Below, piece after piece: positions 22,185-34,329 of a DNA stretch of 64,000 bases (position 1 is the first letter of the stretch; each line of letters starts with the position of its first letter). The notes beneath the pieces were generated by a model. It was not told the origin of the DNA, ran no database searches, and saw only the letters and a list, made by a program, of their open reading frames with translations. Made by a program: the position numbers and the translations under genes. This DNA is from Takashimella koratensis. Its lineage: Eukaryota > Basidiomycota > Tremellomycetes > Trichosporonales > Tetragoniomycetaceae. The DNA lies in assembly GCA_003116875.1 (NCBI GenBank), contig BCKT01000010.1, positions 248,001-312,000 on the forward strand. Reading direction: 5' to 3'.

Positions 22185-22405
22185 GGCCGAGGAAGAAGGT
22201 GTCGTTTTGGCCAGTGTGCTTAGGACTGAGTGTAATGTTGTATCATGCAGCACCGAGAGAGGAGAGGGAGGGACACCGAAACACAAGCTGGTAGACTACG
22301 AGGTTGATTTTTTGTAATGTATCGATACGACACGCGATTCCCACGTGGCTGCTTTGTGCCTTTTTGGAATTAATCACGCGTCGGTCCAGTCAGGCGGAGA
22401 GAGAG

Positions 22406-22425
22406 ACACACACACACACACACAA
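22406..22425. repeat. (AC)n microsatellite
   Basis: About ten AC dinucleotides in the 324-bp gap between PEX7 and SCC2, preceded by GAGAGAGAGA. Confidence 0.85.
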
Positions 22426-22478
22426 GAAGGAAGGTGGATGATCATGACTTGACTTGACTCGTATCCACACATACCCAC

Positions 22479-22503
22479 CACACACACACACACACACACA
22501 CAC
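22479..22503. repeat. (CA)12 microsatellite abutting the SCC2 start codon
   Basis: An uninterrupted CA run ends about 5 bases before ATG 22509, so it should lie in the 5' leader of the SCC2 mRNA. A second, shorter CA run sits about 55 bp upstream. Confidence 0.85.
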
Positions 22504-22508
22504 GGGCC

Positions 22509-25500
22509 ATGAATCCGTTCGCCTACCTGGGCGCCAACGGGCAGCCACCTTCTCAACCTCAATCTCAACCTCAATCTCAACATCCTCTTCCTCCTCCTCA
22601 CCACCAACAACCTCAACCTCAATCCCAACCTCAGATTCAACAACATCAGCATCAATCCCAACCTCTACCCTCGTCTGCGCCCTACCCCTTCCCCCTATCT
22701 TCTTCCTCTTCCTACGCTTACCCTCCACACCCTCAGCCTCAACCCGGTCCTTCCTTCCCACCTTCCTCTTCCTCTTCATTCCCCTCCTCATCCTCTCATT
22801 CCTTCTACCAACAACCCCAAGTACCAGCCTGGCTAGAACGAGCTTTCGTCCAACCTGAAGATCTGTACACCCTTCCACCCACCTCTCATCAGCCGCTCTA
22901 CCAATCCCAGTCCCAGTCTCAGTCTCCACCTTTACCTCCATCTCTACCTCAGGCTCAGGCGGAAGCGTTCAGAGATTCACAATATCACTACCCACCACCC
23001 CAGTCCCAACCTCTTCACATGTACCAAGCCCAACTTCCTCATCCCGAACCTCAACCTCTACCCCAACCTCAACCCCGACCCCAATCCCACTCTCAGCCTC
23101 CACCTCACCACCAAAATCAAACCCCATCTCATCCTCGGCCCTCCCTATCCCTCGCGCCACCTCAAAGCTCACCTCAGCAAACCAACACCTCTCCACGCCC
23201 ACCTCTTCCACCTCCCCCTGCTGCTCAGGCGTATCCACAACCTCAACCACCTCAGTCCCATACCCAGAGCCTTGCTCAACCACCGGCACCACCACAATCC
23301 CCCGCCCAGCCTCAGTCCTCGCTGGACCTGAACACATCATATCAGCCCTTTCCATCGCCTTACGACGATCCAGCAAAGTTGCTCCGTGTGTACCCATTTG
23401 CGACGTACACCCCGACGGCAAGAGGTGAGCCTTACTTCACCTTCCACCTTCTCTCTACCACCTCCTCACCTCATCCCTGACCTACGTTTCTATACAATCC
23501 TCTCCCAACCTCCCTTTCATTTTCCTTTTTCTTCCACCTTCCTTGGCTTCCTTACCGCCAGCCTTACCCTCCTTCCCTACCTTGCCGTTACCTCCCCCAA
23601 CCCACCTCGGTGTCCCTTCAACTAACACACCCAGTCGCGAGCCACTTCTCACCCAACACCGTCACCTACCCGACTCCGTCTTCGTCAGACTCTCTCTACC
23701 CTCAACACGCAGCAGTTTTTCAACAGATGGACAATCCGCAGACTCCGCAGGATGCGGCGGCCAGACACACGGCGGAGGATCAAGTGCACCGTATGCTCTT
23801 GAATCACACTACCAGCTATGTGAACCAGTGAGCTCAACGTCATTCACTTTCTCCTTTCACCCCTGGCTACGTCCTGTCGCTGACGTGAATAGGCCGTACA
23901 CACCGCAAACCTCGGGCGCGCCACAGACCCCTGGCCAGACCGCCCTACCGTATTCTTTCCTCCCCGCCTACCTCCCTTCCCCCTCTGCGTTCCGCGAACC
24001 CCCCACACCGGCATCGATAGTTTCCTCTTCGCCAGCTGCTCATTCCTCCAACTACTTTGAGCGATACATCACGGACACTCTCAACCGGCGGTCGGCGTCA
24101 CCCACCGCTTCGTCTACCGCGGCCACTCCGACACCATCGACTGTCAACCCGGCTGCGATCTTCGGCCAGCCCTCTCCAGCAAGTTCAAGTCACACGCCCA
24201 CTCTCGCGCGAAAGGCTGCAGCTGTCCAGTTAACGCCTGGGGAGTCACCAGACCCGCTCAGTTTCACCGGCCCGTCACCGAGCAAGAAGCCCAAGTCTAT
24301 TCCGAATCACCAGAGCTCGCCCACCCGTGACGCCGGATCCGCCCACGCTACGATGTCCTCGTCTCTTTCCGCTATCCCGACGTCGTCCCTGCCCCCGCTA
24401 ACCTCCAGCTCTTCGGTACCTAAAAAGCGGAACCTCAAAGTCGAAGTGGTCATCCCCCTCCGGCCCTCTCCTTCCCCGTCGAAGGCCTCGGACGTGTCCT
24501 CGGAGGTAGGAACGCCATCGTCCAGGCACAGGCAGTCGAGTACCGTGGAGTCGGCAGACGACGAGTCGGAGGAGGACGAACTGGACTGGGGTGCGAGAGA
24601 AGACGGAGATGGAGATTGGGTTATGAGTCAATCGGTCGGGATGAAGAGTCCAAGTCCAGGACCGTATGGCGGTGCGACGGCTGTGGCTCAAGGCAGTGGG
24701 CGGACTGGCGAGAGGGACATGAGGAGTGAGTTGGTTCGATGAGGAAGGAGCCTTCAAGGACTCAACTGACACCACCCAGCGTCCTTCCAGAAACTGGAAA
24801 ACCTCATGGAAGACGTGTTTGAAGAATCCGACTCGTTTGAAGCCTCGCCCTCGCCCGACGACGTGGCTCGGAGCAAGTATTTCTCCACCCTTGCCAAAGA
24901 CGACACGACGCCTCTTCTTAGCGTACCTGCTATCGACAAGCTCACGCGATACATCTCCCGTGTGCACACGACTAAGCGGCGTCAACGCCCCGCCGACTCG
25001 GAGACGATCACCTGGGACACCGAGGCGGTAGGACGGCTGATTAAGCTATTGGAACGGTGCATGATCGATGCTGATGCCGTGGTGCCGTTTCCAAATGACG
25101 GAAGGGCGCTGGCGGCGGTCAAGAAGGATAAGAAAAAGAAGAAGAGGGGGACTCCGAAGAGTGACGGAGAGGAGGAGATGAGGGAAGAAATAGGAGAGAG
25201 GTCGCCTGAGATCGATGAAGATGGGATCTCGGAGGAGATCAGGGAGAAAGGGGAGAGAGGGTTGAGGATCGTAGGTCTGGGAGGAGCGGCAGCGATGTGT
25301 TGTCTCGTCCTGCTGGACGGTGATGGTGTTCCGAAACAGGTGAGTTGGGTAGCGGTGAGCCAGGGGTTTGGTGCTGATTAGACAGCTCTACTCGGAGGAT
25401 CTGCTCTCTCGATCCGTGGCTATCATCAAAGACCAGATGTCGCAGATCATCTTCCCCGTTGTCGAAGGCTTGGCCGGCGAGAGTGAGCTGCAACGCACGG

Positions 25501-28500
25501 TTCCTTGCACGCAAAAGCTGACGCTGACATTCCCCTCAGAGGTCTCATCCCACTTCCTAGCCTACATCCTTCAAATCGAGTCCGAAACCACTTCCAAATC
25601 GAAAAAGCTCTCTCCTTTCTTCAAACACCCTCTTCTCTCTCTCATTGCCCAAACCACCAGCGCCGCTGTCCCTCATATCGCCTCTCTGATTCGACACCCT
25701 GATATGACTTTCTCCGATGGGCTGGTTATTCAGGCAGTGTATTTGGCTATTGGACCGATCTTTGTCGCGGAACCAGCGACGGTTGGGAAGAGGGCGAAGA
25801 AGGATGGAGTTGGGGCAGGGGCGGGAAGAGGACCGACGATGGCGGTGATGAAGAGTTTGAGGATGGAGGCGTTGGGCTGTCTCCGAGGGGTGAGCAGACT
25901 TGGCAAAGACGGAGTGCAGATGCTGACACCTTGAGTACAGGCGTTTGCGAGGTACGAATCTCAACGACAGTGGATCATTGAAGAGATCCTCGGATCGTTG
26001 GTGAAGGTGACGGACCAGAGCAATGCGCAAACCCGTTTCCAGTGAGTCCATTGTCAGCTTCACCATCCGCATCCTCTCAGCTGGCTACTGATCACTTCTC
26101 CAGATTGGCCAACGGGACCTCGATCCACACCATCAGCGCACTCTTGCTTCAAATCATACAAGCTTCGACGCACGGGACCGCCGCGCGGATTCGAAAGTTG
26201 CGTGCGTCGGCGCTGGAGATGGAGATCTTGGGAAGTACAGGAGACAAGCTGGACGTTGCGGAGGAGGTGAGTTGTACAACCCGGAGACATGGACATCGAA
26301 GCTCAAACTGACCTATCCTCCAGGAAGCGAGAATCTGTGCGGACACTATTGAATCAGCTCTGCGCTCAACGAGCGTTATTGGAATGTACCTCTTGCAAAA
26401 GTGAGTCGACAGCTGAACATCGGTCTTGTTGCATCAGCCGTTGATGACCTTTTTTTCTTGACAGGTCCGGATCGTCAAAGTCCACCAAGACAACACACGA
26501 GACCGACTACAAGGCGATTCTGGAGACATTTGTGTCTGATCTCTTGAATGTCTTGTACCGACCTGAATGGCCGGCGGCCTCGCTTCACTTGTCCATTTTG
26601 TCCAAACTCATGGTACGTCAGCAGCTCCACACAATCTTCCAATTTGAGGGTATCAGCCGACAGTCGTACCACAGATGAACATTTTGGATGAGCCCAAGGG
26701 GTCCAACGAGAGTTCCGCGGGAAGACATGTTGCTCTAGATCAATTGGGCGATATTGCAGCTCGGCTTAGGGCTATGCACCTTGAAATGAATGCGGGGAAG
26801 ACTGTCCCGTCTCTCGATGAGGTGAGTACACTTGCAGGTAGCAGCTGTGATTGTTGAAACAAAGTCAGCTGACGGGGTTCTTACAGGTCGTTGCCAACGC
26901 CAATGTTGATGGGTGTCAGACGTTGATTAAGGCGCAGACGACCATCAAACACTATCTCTCCCTTGCCGCAAGGGACGACGGCATGTACGAAGTGAGTTTA
27001 CACTATTCCTTAACCTTAGGGTCTTTGTTGACACGAGACGTTTCGTAGTCTTCGAGCGATCTGAACAAGATCGTCTGGGCGCAAGAGATCCAGAACGCTT
27101 TGCGCAAGGTCACTTCGGTGATCGAGAAACTGGCTGCGGAGACGAAGACCAGTGAAGAAGCCGCGTTGACGAGGGAAAAATTGCAAAACATCGCTCAGCA
27201 GCTGCGAACGGCTTTGCGGGATGTTTGGGCGATAGAGGACAGTCTCTTTGAGATCAAGTAAGCTCTCGATCTCCGTCCAAACTTCACGAGCTTTCGCATC
27301 CTCTTACCTTCCTGATGTCTCTGTTGCTGACTGGAAACAGCGACGTCACCCAGAGCGGAGAAGCTGCTCAAGCTTCAATCGCCGTCTCAAGGTGTCGACC
27401 ACTGCAAGGCGCGTTCGAGCCGATCTTGCATCACCTCGTCACGGCAATGGATACTTCGGTCGTTCTTACCCGCCAGAAGGCGCTCAGAGGTTTGAGCGGG
27501 ATCGTCACTGCCGACCCAGACGTTCTAGAAATGGTCAGTTTATCTGAGAAATAGAAAAGAAGAAGAGAAAGCTGACGTTGTGACAGCCCGCTGTGAGGAC
27601 AGCGATTGAAGACAGGCTGTCGGATAGTTCCCCAGCTGTTCGAGACGCTGCCGTCGAGTTGATTGGGAAGTACGTTGTGCAACGATCCAACATCATCACG
27701 CAATACTACCCGCATATTGCGATGCGTGTAACGGTGAGTGCACGCGAAGGGCCTGGTTGGATATGAGGGAGCCGCTGACTGAGTGTTTTTATGACGTAGG
27801 ATACCGGCCTGGGTGTGCGTAAGCGCGTAATCAAGCTCCTTCGAGGGATCTTTGCGATTACCGAGTCGCACAAGATCAAGGTCGATATCTGTGGCAAACT
27901 CGTGGTCATGACAGGTGACGAAGATGACGCGGTCCAAGTCAGTTTGTTCAGTGACCCAAATCTGTTCAATGATCAACTGACATAGTCATCCAGGAACTCG
28001 CGGCCAAGGGACTGTCAGAGATCCTGTACCCGTCGGCGTCGAGTGAAGCCAACGAGTCAGCTGCTTTGCTAGTCGATATGATCGGAGAATACAGCGGGTC
28101 ATTGTCGTCCCTCGAGACTGCTTTGCAGGCGGTGAGTACCCCAATTCTTCCCACCAAAGCGCTGTGTACTCCTAATCGAAGTCATTGTTTGGTCTGACAC
28201 TCCACCCAGGTTGGCAAAGAGTGCGAGAGCTCGGGCCATCGAGACAAATTTGCACAGACGGTGGATGCTTTGATCACTCGTCTCATCGATGCCACCGAGC
28301 AGACAGAGTTTGTGAGTTGGCAGCGACATCCTCTTATAGAGGACGTCCAACTGACCCTATGACAGGACACGCTCAGCCATATTCGCGCCATTTCCCTTCT
28401 TACGGCTGGGCAACCAAACCTGATCGATACAGCCAAAGCCGTCGTCCTTCTCACTTACCTCCGACCTCCGAACAACGTGAGCTGCTGTGCCATTATTGAG

Positions 28501-30741
28501 AACGAGCTGACCCTCGCCAGGCGGACGAACAAGCGGCCAACGACATGCTCCTTCGAATCTTCCGACAGAGTATCCCATTCATGCCTCGTGCAGCATCGAC
28601 ATTCGCCCAAGATCTCACCAAAGTCCTGACGCCGATGATCGGCAAACCCGCGGGAGGCTTTCATGGTCTCAAAGAGACGATTGGATGTTACTGCGCCGTC
28701 ATCAAACACCTTACTCGTGACTACGTTCGACTCATCTCGGTCCTGCGGTCTTGCGAGAGTGAGTAGAGCAGATTCCAACTTTTCAACGGTGTGATCTGTG
28801 GCTAACCACTTCCGCGTCATGTTCAGACAAACTCCGCGGCTTGAAGCGAGACATGAAGACCCAGGGCCCCGCCGTCGCTGCCGCCCAGCCCTCGGCGATG
28901 GTCATGTACATCGCCGCACTCATCGCGGAACACTGCGACCTCGACGCTGTCGCCGCGGGAGACAAGACCGTCAAGGCCGAGCTCAACAAGATCGTCTCGG
29001 GCCGGCCGGTTTCTGAGTACTTGTTTGATCTGTTTTTAGACTTTGCTAGGGTCCCAGCAACTGGCTCAGCTCCCGGTGTTTGCCTAGGTAAGTCCCAAGA
29101 AACGTTAGGAGAGACGGAAGCTAGACTTGAGGTGAGACTGCGCTGACCATCTGTTCCCCGCACAGGTTCAATGTTCAGAGCATACCCGGTGCTAGCGATC
29201 AGAGACGAGACCCTCGAGTGGATGCGGATCGTGTTCACTATTGGAGACAGCGAAGATCGGGCAAGGCTGTTGGATGTGATTCATGGGTTCTTGGTCTCAG
29301 AGGCGGAGAAGAAGAATTCGCGTGAGTACAAGCTTTGCAGTGTGGCGATAAACGTGGCCGTTCAAAAATAGCCTGCCACATTGGCTCTCGAGCATCACCT
29401 GCTGACCCTGCTTCTCTCATCACGCAGGCAACGAAGAGAAAGACGTCAAAGCGCTCATTGGCGACGCCGCACAGTTGAAGGAATCTGGCGTGTCAACTGC
29501 TCTAGTCCAGGCGAACATTGAGCACGTACTCGAAGGGGCCAAGTCGAGTCACCCGTCTCTCCAGGCCGCAGCGATGGACGTGTTGGCGTTTACCGTCAAG
29601 CAAGGACTGTACCACCCTCTCCTAGTAGGTAGTCGCTCTTCTCCAGAAAACTACTACACAACTCGAGTGCTGACACCCCCAGTGCTTGCCAATCCTCATC
29701 TCCCTTGAGACAAGCGACGACCAACACGTCTCCGACCGTGCGCTCTCACTCCACGCCACGATTCATAGTAAACATTCGACTCTAGTCAACGTGCGATACC
29801 TTGACTTTGCCAGAGCCTCTTACGATTACCAGCGTACAATGACGGGTGAGGTCTCGGGTCAGCGGAGAGGAGATGCCAGGTTGGCAGGATGGTATGGTCT
29901 TATCAGCGAGAAGAGAGCGTGGAGATTGGAGTTTCTCAGGGCTTTGTCGAAGGCTTTCGAGTTTGATTTGGGCAGAGCAGAGCCGGTAAGTTTGTTGATT
30001 TCATCCAACTACGAGAGGCATTTGGCGGACAGAGGGCAAGGATTGCTGACTAGATAATAGATTGATCCCGGATTCGCGCTGTACATCGCCGAGAACCTGG
30101 CGAGCTTCGAGTACAAGCTGCAGGACGAGGCGATGGCCGTGGTTCAGCACTTGAGCCAAGTGGTGTCGGGTGGAGTCGGAGTAGCGAACGTGTTGGAGAC
30201 GATACAGCTTCATGGCGCTCCGAACGAGGAGATTGCTGGCAAGGTGGTGAATGCCTCTGAGGTTAGTTTGGGGCCCAGTGGTTGGGTTGGATTAGAATGG
30301 ATGGACGATAGGGCTGATCGACAAATGCAGACGGAGCAGGTCGCAGCGGAACAGTTGATCAACGCCAGTATCATCATCGGCCTCGCACTCATGACCAAGA
30401 ACCACTTGCTCGACGCGTACAGTCTGTCAGAGGAGTAAGTCAGCTTCTCCCGCTTGTACTTGGGCTAGAGCTCATGTGTTGCTTTAGGAAATGCCTCAAG
30501 TTGGTGCCGGGGAAGAAATCGGCACAAGGTGATAAACCCGCCACGAGGAAGTCACCAGCGATCACGGCGCTGGATCTGGATAGGATGCCGTTGGTTAGAG
30601 GGGTAGTGACGGTAGAGGAGTTTGAGTCGCAGCAAGCAACAGTGAGTATGATGTCCAAAGACTGGGAGAGAGAAGTTGCTGACGACGGGATAGATCTTGC
30701 AATTGTTGCGGGAAGATGGGAGTTTGGATTTGATTCATTGA
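22509..30741 (+). CDS. SCC2: Sister chromatid cohesion protein SCC2 / Mis4 / NIPBL (cohesin loader)
   Basis: The largest gene in the window, with roughly 25 short introns. ATG 22509 opens a Gln/Pro/Ser-rich low-complexity region of about 320 residues, followed by Ser/Pro-rich sequence with a basic patch (KKRNLKVEVVIPLRP) and an acidic patch (DDESEEDELDWGARED). The helical-repeat body begins near SFQKLENLMEDVFEESDSFE and includes QLYSEDLLSRSVAIIKDQMS, ARYESQRQWIIEEILGSLVK and YKAILETFVSDLLNVLYRPE with WPAASLHLSILSKLM. The most conserved stretch is VVLTRQKALRGLSGIVTADP, RTAIEDRLSDSSPAVRDAAV with ELIGKYVVQRSNIITQYYPH, and DTGLGVRKRVIKLLRGIFAI, which is diagnostic of Scc2/NIPBL. Stop TGA 30739-30741 follows QLLREDGSLDLIH. 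The protein loads cohesin onto chromatin with Scc4. The low-complexity start resembles the disordered N-terminus that binds Scc4 in relatives. Confidence 0.92.
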
Positions 30742-31288
30742 TTGATTTTTGGGCGATCCGTGTGAGCGAGGTAGGAGCTAGGTCGTATGGAGGGAGAGAG
30801 TAAGATTAAATTGCATCTGGTTTCGGAGTCGGTTGTAACCTGTCTGTTCATATAGTTGCATGTATCTTGCATTTTTCTCCATCCAAACTAAGAGCAATTG
30901 ATGATCATCTTCAACACGGTTTGTGTTTAAGGTTCATAGATTCTGGTAAGTAGTACCCAACTATATCGTTGCTTGTTGAGAAATTGGTGCATGGTAAAAG
31001 GAACAAAGACGAGGTTGAACTCTGTCCGAATAAGAAACGTATGAAATGAACCCGGTTGAAGGGGTCGGAAACGCTATCATGGAAGCTTGTCACCCGAAGG
31101 TGGTCTGGAAGGAAAGTGGGTGAAATGAACATGAGAGCTTGAGGCGTATGCAGCCACGGAAGGGAAAAGTATCATGGAGGAGAACCGGGAAAGGCATGAA
31201 GGCAAGTTCAATGGATTGGAAACTGGCCAGAGCTGAGTCGTGACACCGGGTTTGATAGGGTAGATCACTCCGGTAGGGGGAACTTCGT
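30742..31288. other. Intergenic between convergent genes, 0.55 kb
   Basis: AT-richer than surrounding sequence, with TTTTTCTCC and AATTGATGATC blocks consistent with 3' UTR and polyadenylation sequence of SCC2. The minus-strand frame through 31077-31289 continues past the stop I use for the neighbouring gene in another frame and has no recognisable domain. Confidence 0.4.
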
Positions 31289-31898
31289 TTAGTTCTCCCG
31301 CACGTACGTCAACAGACCCTCCCCCGATTTGGGTCCTTCTTTGTCGAGCCGGAGAATGCGAAGGAGTCGGGGACCTCCCGGTGCGTCGGAGTTGGAGTTG
31401 GAGGACGCCCCATCGGTATTGATGCGCTCGAGGTAAGTCTTGGCCGGGCCCGAAAAGACGTGGCCAGAAGTGAGGTTCAGCTTGTCGAGGACGAATCCTT
31501 CGGGGGTGATTTCGGGAGGGAATTGCGTTAAGACCGTCGCGCATGTGATCTTGGACTGAGCCTTAGACAGGGAAGATCGCGACGCCTAGGAAAGTCGGAG
31601 AATCTGGGCCTTCGTTGATGGCGAATATGAAGCCTCGGCTTGGTGGGAGGGTCATGTTGCGATTGACGTGAACGAATAAGGGATGTTGAAGTTTGTGAGA
31701 GATAACTTGAGAGGAGAAGGTAGCGGCGAGAGGGAGCTGGGTGGTATCATTGGAGAGAACACGCCGTGTCACACCTTCGCGCAGGTCTAAGGATGGTGAA
31801 GAGAAAGGAGACCCCAAAGACGGCGCTGAAACATTGTTGAAACCGTTCTCCAGAAGGTATGACGTAACGTTGGGAGCTGGCCGCCCGAGCAAAGCCAA
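31289..31898 (-). pseudogene. Unresolved or degenerate gene, possibly extracellular protein
   Basis: Two minus-strand open segments look like real coding sequence but do not join. The first (about 31898 to a stop at 31566) reads through NVTSYLLENGFNNVSAPSLG and RGFIFAINEGPDSPTFLGVA to IFPV. The second, in another frame, runs ITCATVLTQFPPEITPEGFV, LDKLNLTSGHVFSGPAKTYL and LRILRLDKEGPKSGEGLLTY, ending VREN at TAA 31289-31291. No credible donor/acceptor pair connects them near 31550-31590, and I find no in-frame ATG upstream. The combined sequence has at least five N-X-S/T sequons (NVT, NVS, NDT, NMT, NLT), which suggests a secreted or luminal domain. Either a frameshift has broken the gene or an exon is missed. 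I recognise no family. Confidence 0.4.
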
Positions 31899-32066
31899 CT
31901 TACTGCTTATATCACGGTCGCGACCAGTCGTCTCCTTGGCAACGCCAGATTTCGCATTATGGGGTTACATTCTTGGTGTACAGGAAAGAGTCCGTGTGTT
32001 TGATACAGTTCTCCAGATCTACTTGACGACGGACATCCCTCCCACCTTTCTTCTCTCGTCATCCAC

Positions 32067-32845
32067 CTAGTACTTGCGGCGACCGTACCAAGTCCTGCCC
32101 GCTCCGTAAGGCTGGCTCATGGGTGCGGGCTGGTTCCCGACGTACCCAGCCGGTGCGTATCGCTCGGTGTCGTCTCGCCTCCTTCGGGCACCGACGGTGC
32201 AGGTCTCGAAGAAGACGATGAAGGTAGCGAAGAAAAGGATGATGGTAGCGGCCAGTGCGAGCCAGATAGCGGTGGAGAAGCTAGCCGAGGCAGAGGTGTT
32301 GCTGTTGATCTCGTGCTTGACAATCCCAAAGACAACAAAGTCGAGAACCATGACGACGAGGGAGACGATGAATGCGGCGAAAGTGACGAGGGCAGCGAAG
32401 ATGAAGCCGAGTCGGTGCGAGGCAAGGGCGACGAGCATCGCGATGAAGGAGAGACCACAAGCGACAGGGGTAAGGACAAACGCCTTGGTCACGTCGTACA
32501 GGTGGTTGTTTACGTAGGTGAAGTTGGAGACGGCACCGGCAACACTGGCAATGTTGTACCCAACCTCGCGAGGGGAACAAGTGTTGCCCTGGCAGTAGCC
32601 GAAGGTACCGAAATGGGTGGTGGTGCCGCCGTTCACGACGTTGAGGAAAGAGATGCTGTGCACGACCGGTGCGGAGACTGGGGAGGTTAGCGGTTGGTTC
32701 AGACAGGGGTGAGGATGGGACAGAGAGGAGATGGAAGGAGTGGATAGGGATGGTAGTGAGAGAGATGGTACGTACTGGTCGCGACGAGGAGGAGGACGGT
32801 CGCTGCGAGGAGCAGGAACGATCCGAGGTGGATTCCGTAGCCCAT
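32067..32845 (-). CDS. SUR7/PalI family four-helix membrane protein (RIM9-like)
   Basis: Exon 1 (ATG 32843-32845) encodes MGYGIHLGSFLLLAATVLLL, a first membrane helix, and joins VSAPVVHSISFLNVVNGG. The extracellular loop has the family pattern FGTFGYCQGNTCSPREVGYN with two cysteines. Three further helices follow: AFVLTPVACGLSFIAMLVAL, LGFIFAALVTFAAFIVSLVV and STAIWLALAATIILFFATFI. The cytosolic tail is basic then Pro/Tyr/Gly-rich (RRRRDDTERYAPAGY), ending at TAG 32067-32069. One intron, in the first 80 codons, is needed. PalI/Rim9 proteins act at the plasma membrane in the ambient-pH signalling pathway with PalH/Rim21; SUR7 paralogues organise eisosome domains. The GxC-x(n)-C loop fits either, so the assignment is to the superfamily. 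Confidence 0.82.
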
Positions 32846-32996
32846 AGTGAGTGGTGTGATGGGGTGAGAGGGTGAAGCTGAGGAGGGGAAAAGTTGCTGG
32901 GTGGTCACAGGCGAGTGGTCGGCAGGTGCAAGCGACGATGTGATGCGCTGAGGTGAGTGAAGAGAAGACGGGGGGGCCTAGAGCGAGGAGCAGGGG

Positions 32997-33009
32997 TATA
33001 TATATATAT
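32997..33009 (-). promoter_or_regulatory. TATA-box-like (TA)n upstream of PalI/RIM9-like gene
   Basis: TATATATATATAT about 150 bp upstream of the start codon, standing out in GC-rich sequence. It is plausibly the TATA element of the minus-strand gene. Confidence 0.45.
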
Positions 33010-33224
33010 GTCTGAGGATTGAGCTAGAGTCGGAGGTGGAGGAGGTATTTGCCACCATGTGTTACTGGTCGCCACGAAAAAGGACCGCAAGGGGGAAATG
33101 TAACGGGGTGTTTATTGGGGGAGGCGATGACATCAGAGGCGGTGTTGGCTCGGTACCATACAATGGGTCAAATTCAGGCACGGGCACAGCGGTGACACCA
33201 GATGCACCGTGATGCGCCGTCCAT

Positions 33225-33281
33225 AGCCTCTGGCCTCTGGCTCCTGCCTCCTGGCTCCTCGCTGCTGCCTCCTGGCTACTC
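33225..33281. repeat. Imperfect CTGGCTCCTGCCTC tandem repeat
   Basis: Four to five degenerate units built from CTCTGG, CTCCTGCCTC and CTCCTCGCTGCTGCCTC follow one another. Strand-asymmetric (pyrimidine-rich on +). No coding frame seems supported across it. Confidence 0.6.
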
Positions 33282-33875
33282 CCGGCGCAGCAACGACCTC
33301 TGCTACTACCCCGTGTCACCTGCATACAGCCTGCGCCCGAGCCGCCTGCGCCCCAGTGACTCTGCTCATCATAATGACGTCCGAACTCGACGAGGAACCG
33401 TAGAAACTCTGCTTCCAGGCTTTAGGCTGCAGCTTCAATATAGTCCTTTGGGTGGGACACTCCGCTTTGGGCGGTCCATGCTGTGGGGTGTGGGGCAATC
33501 ATGTCATCATTGACATCTCTACAGGTACAGTTACGCCGTAGCTAGCTTCTGAAGACTGTTTGGTTCGTTGTTGCATCGTCAGGCAAGCAGGTAGGCAGAC
33601 AGCAGGTAGTCAGGGCGCAGCGACACAGCGCGCAGAACGAGAAAGCTAACCGTCACCAAGCACGTCTTCGTCAATCTCCGCAGTGCTTGTTGTCCCCTTC
33701 CCGACGCCAATTGAGAAGCATGTGGAGATTTGGTTTGGGACGAGGGTAAGGGTCCATCAAGTTGATCCGGATCGTCGCTTACGATATTTGACTGGGGCGT
33801 GGGAAGGGTAAGATGCGGTGCAATCAAATTCTCACCCCAGTTCAAGTCCCAGCTACATGGCGCGACCTGGCTCAG

Positions 33876-33944
33876 CCTCAGCTTACGGAGAAACCAGTCA
33901 CTTTCTAGAATGATCCCGCTGGAATAGATTCTCCGTAGCTGAGG
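33876..33944. repeat. Inverted repeat (hairpin), 16-17 bp arms, 36-nt loop
   Basis: The left arm CCTCAGCTTACGGAGAA (33876-33892) is the reverse complement of the right arm TTCTCCGTAGCTGAGG (33929-33944) except for one extra T. The loop contains TTCTAGAA, itself palindromic. It could be a structured RNA, a terminator-like hairpin or a remnant of a small inverted-repeat element. Confidence 0.6.
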
Positions 33945-34329
33945 GTGAGAAAGCTTGGCGCAGCTGTGGAGGATTCTCAGTCAAAGCGCACCGCTTGCCG
34001 GAGAAATCGGAATGGGTCTGGTTGTGCGTTATACTTCATGAGGGGTTGACATCGCCCGTCGGCCATGCTTGATGGTTGATCTGCAGCGCTTGATACTCCT
34101 GATACGGCGGCCGAGGGTTTTATGATTGGACGCTGAAACCTCGCAAGGAGCTGCTAAACACGCTCGCGTCCGGTTGAGCGAGTTAAATTCGCGCAGATCC
34201 CTCGTTCTGGCTCACTTCATCTCCAGCCAATGGATGTATATTGATGGTTTTTCTCCAACTGACCACGATTAGCACCTGACTCGCAATCTAAACGCTTCCT
34301 CTCAGGCCCCGCACATCACGCCAGAAGCC

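Larger units (their letters stand above)
32846..34329. other. Intergenic, 1.5 kb, with repeats and a hairpin
   Basis: The longest stretch here without a supportable gene. It holds the promoter of the RIM9-like gene, a CTGGCTCCTGCCTC-type repeat (33225-33281), an inverted repeat (33876-33944) and several short open frames without domain features. I see no transposase, reverse transcriptase or terminal repeats. Confidence 0.45.

Noticed and set aside
22374..22941. Antisense frames over the SCC2 N-terminus
   Set aside because: They are produced by CA/TG and CAACCT low-complexity sequence; the plus-strand frame continues into conserved SCC2.
33062..33513. Open frames across the CTGGCTCC repeat
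   Set aside because: Both strands are open only because of the repeat composition; no ATG context, intron signals or recognisable domain.
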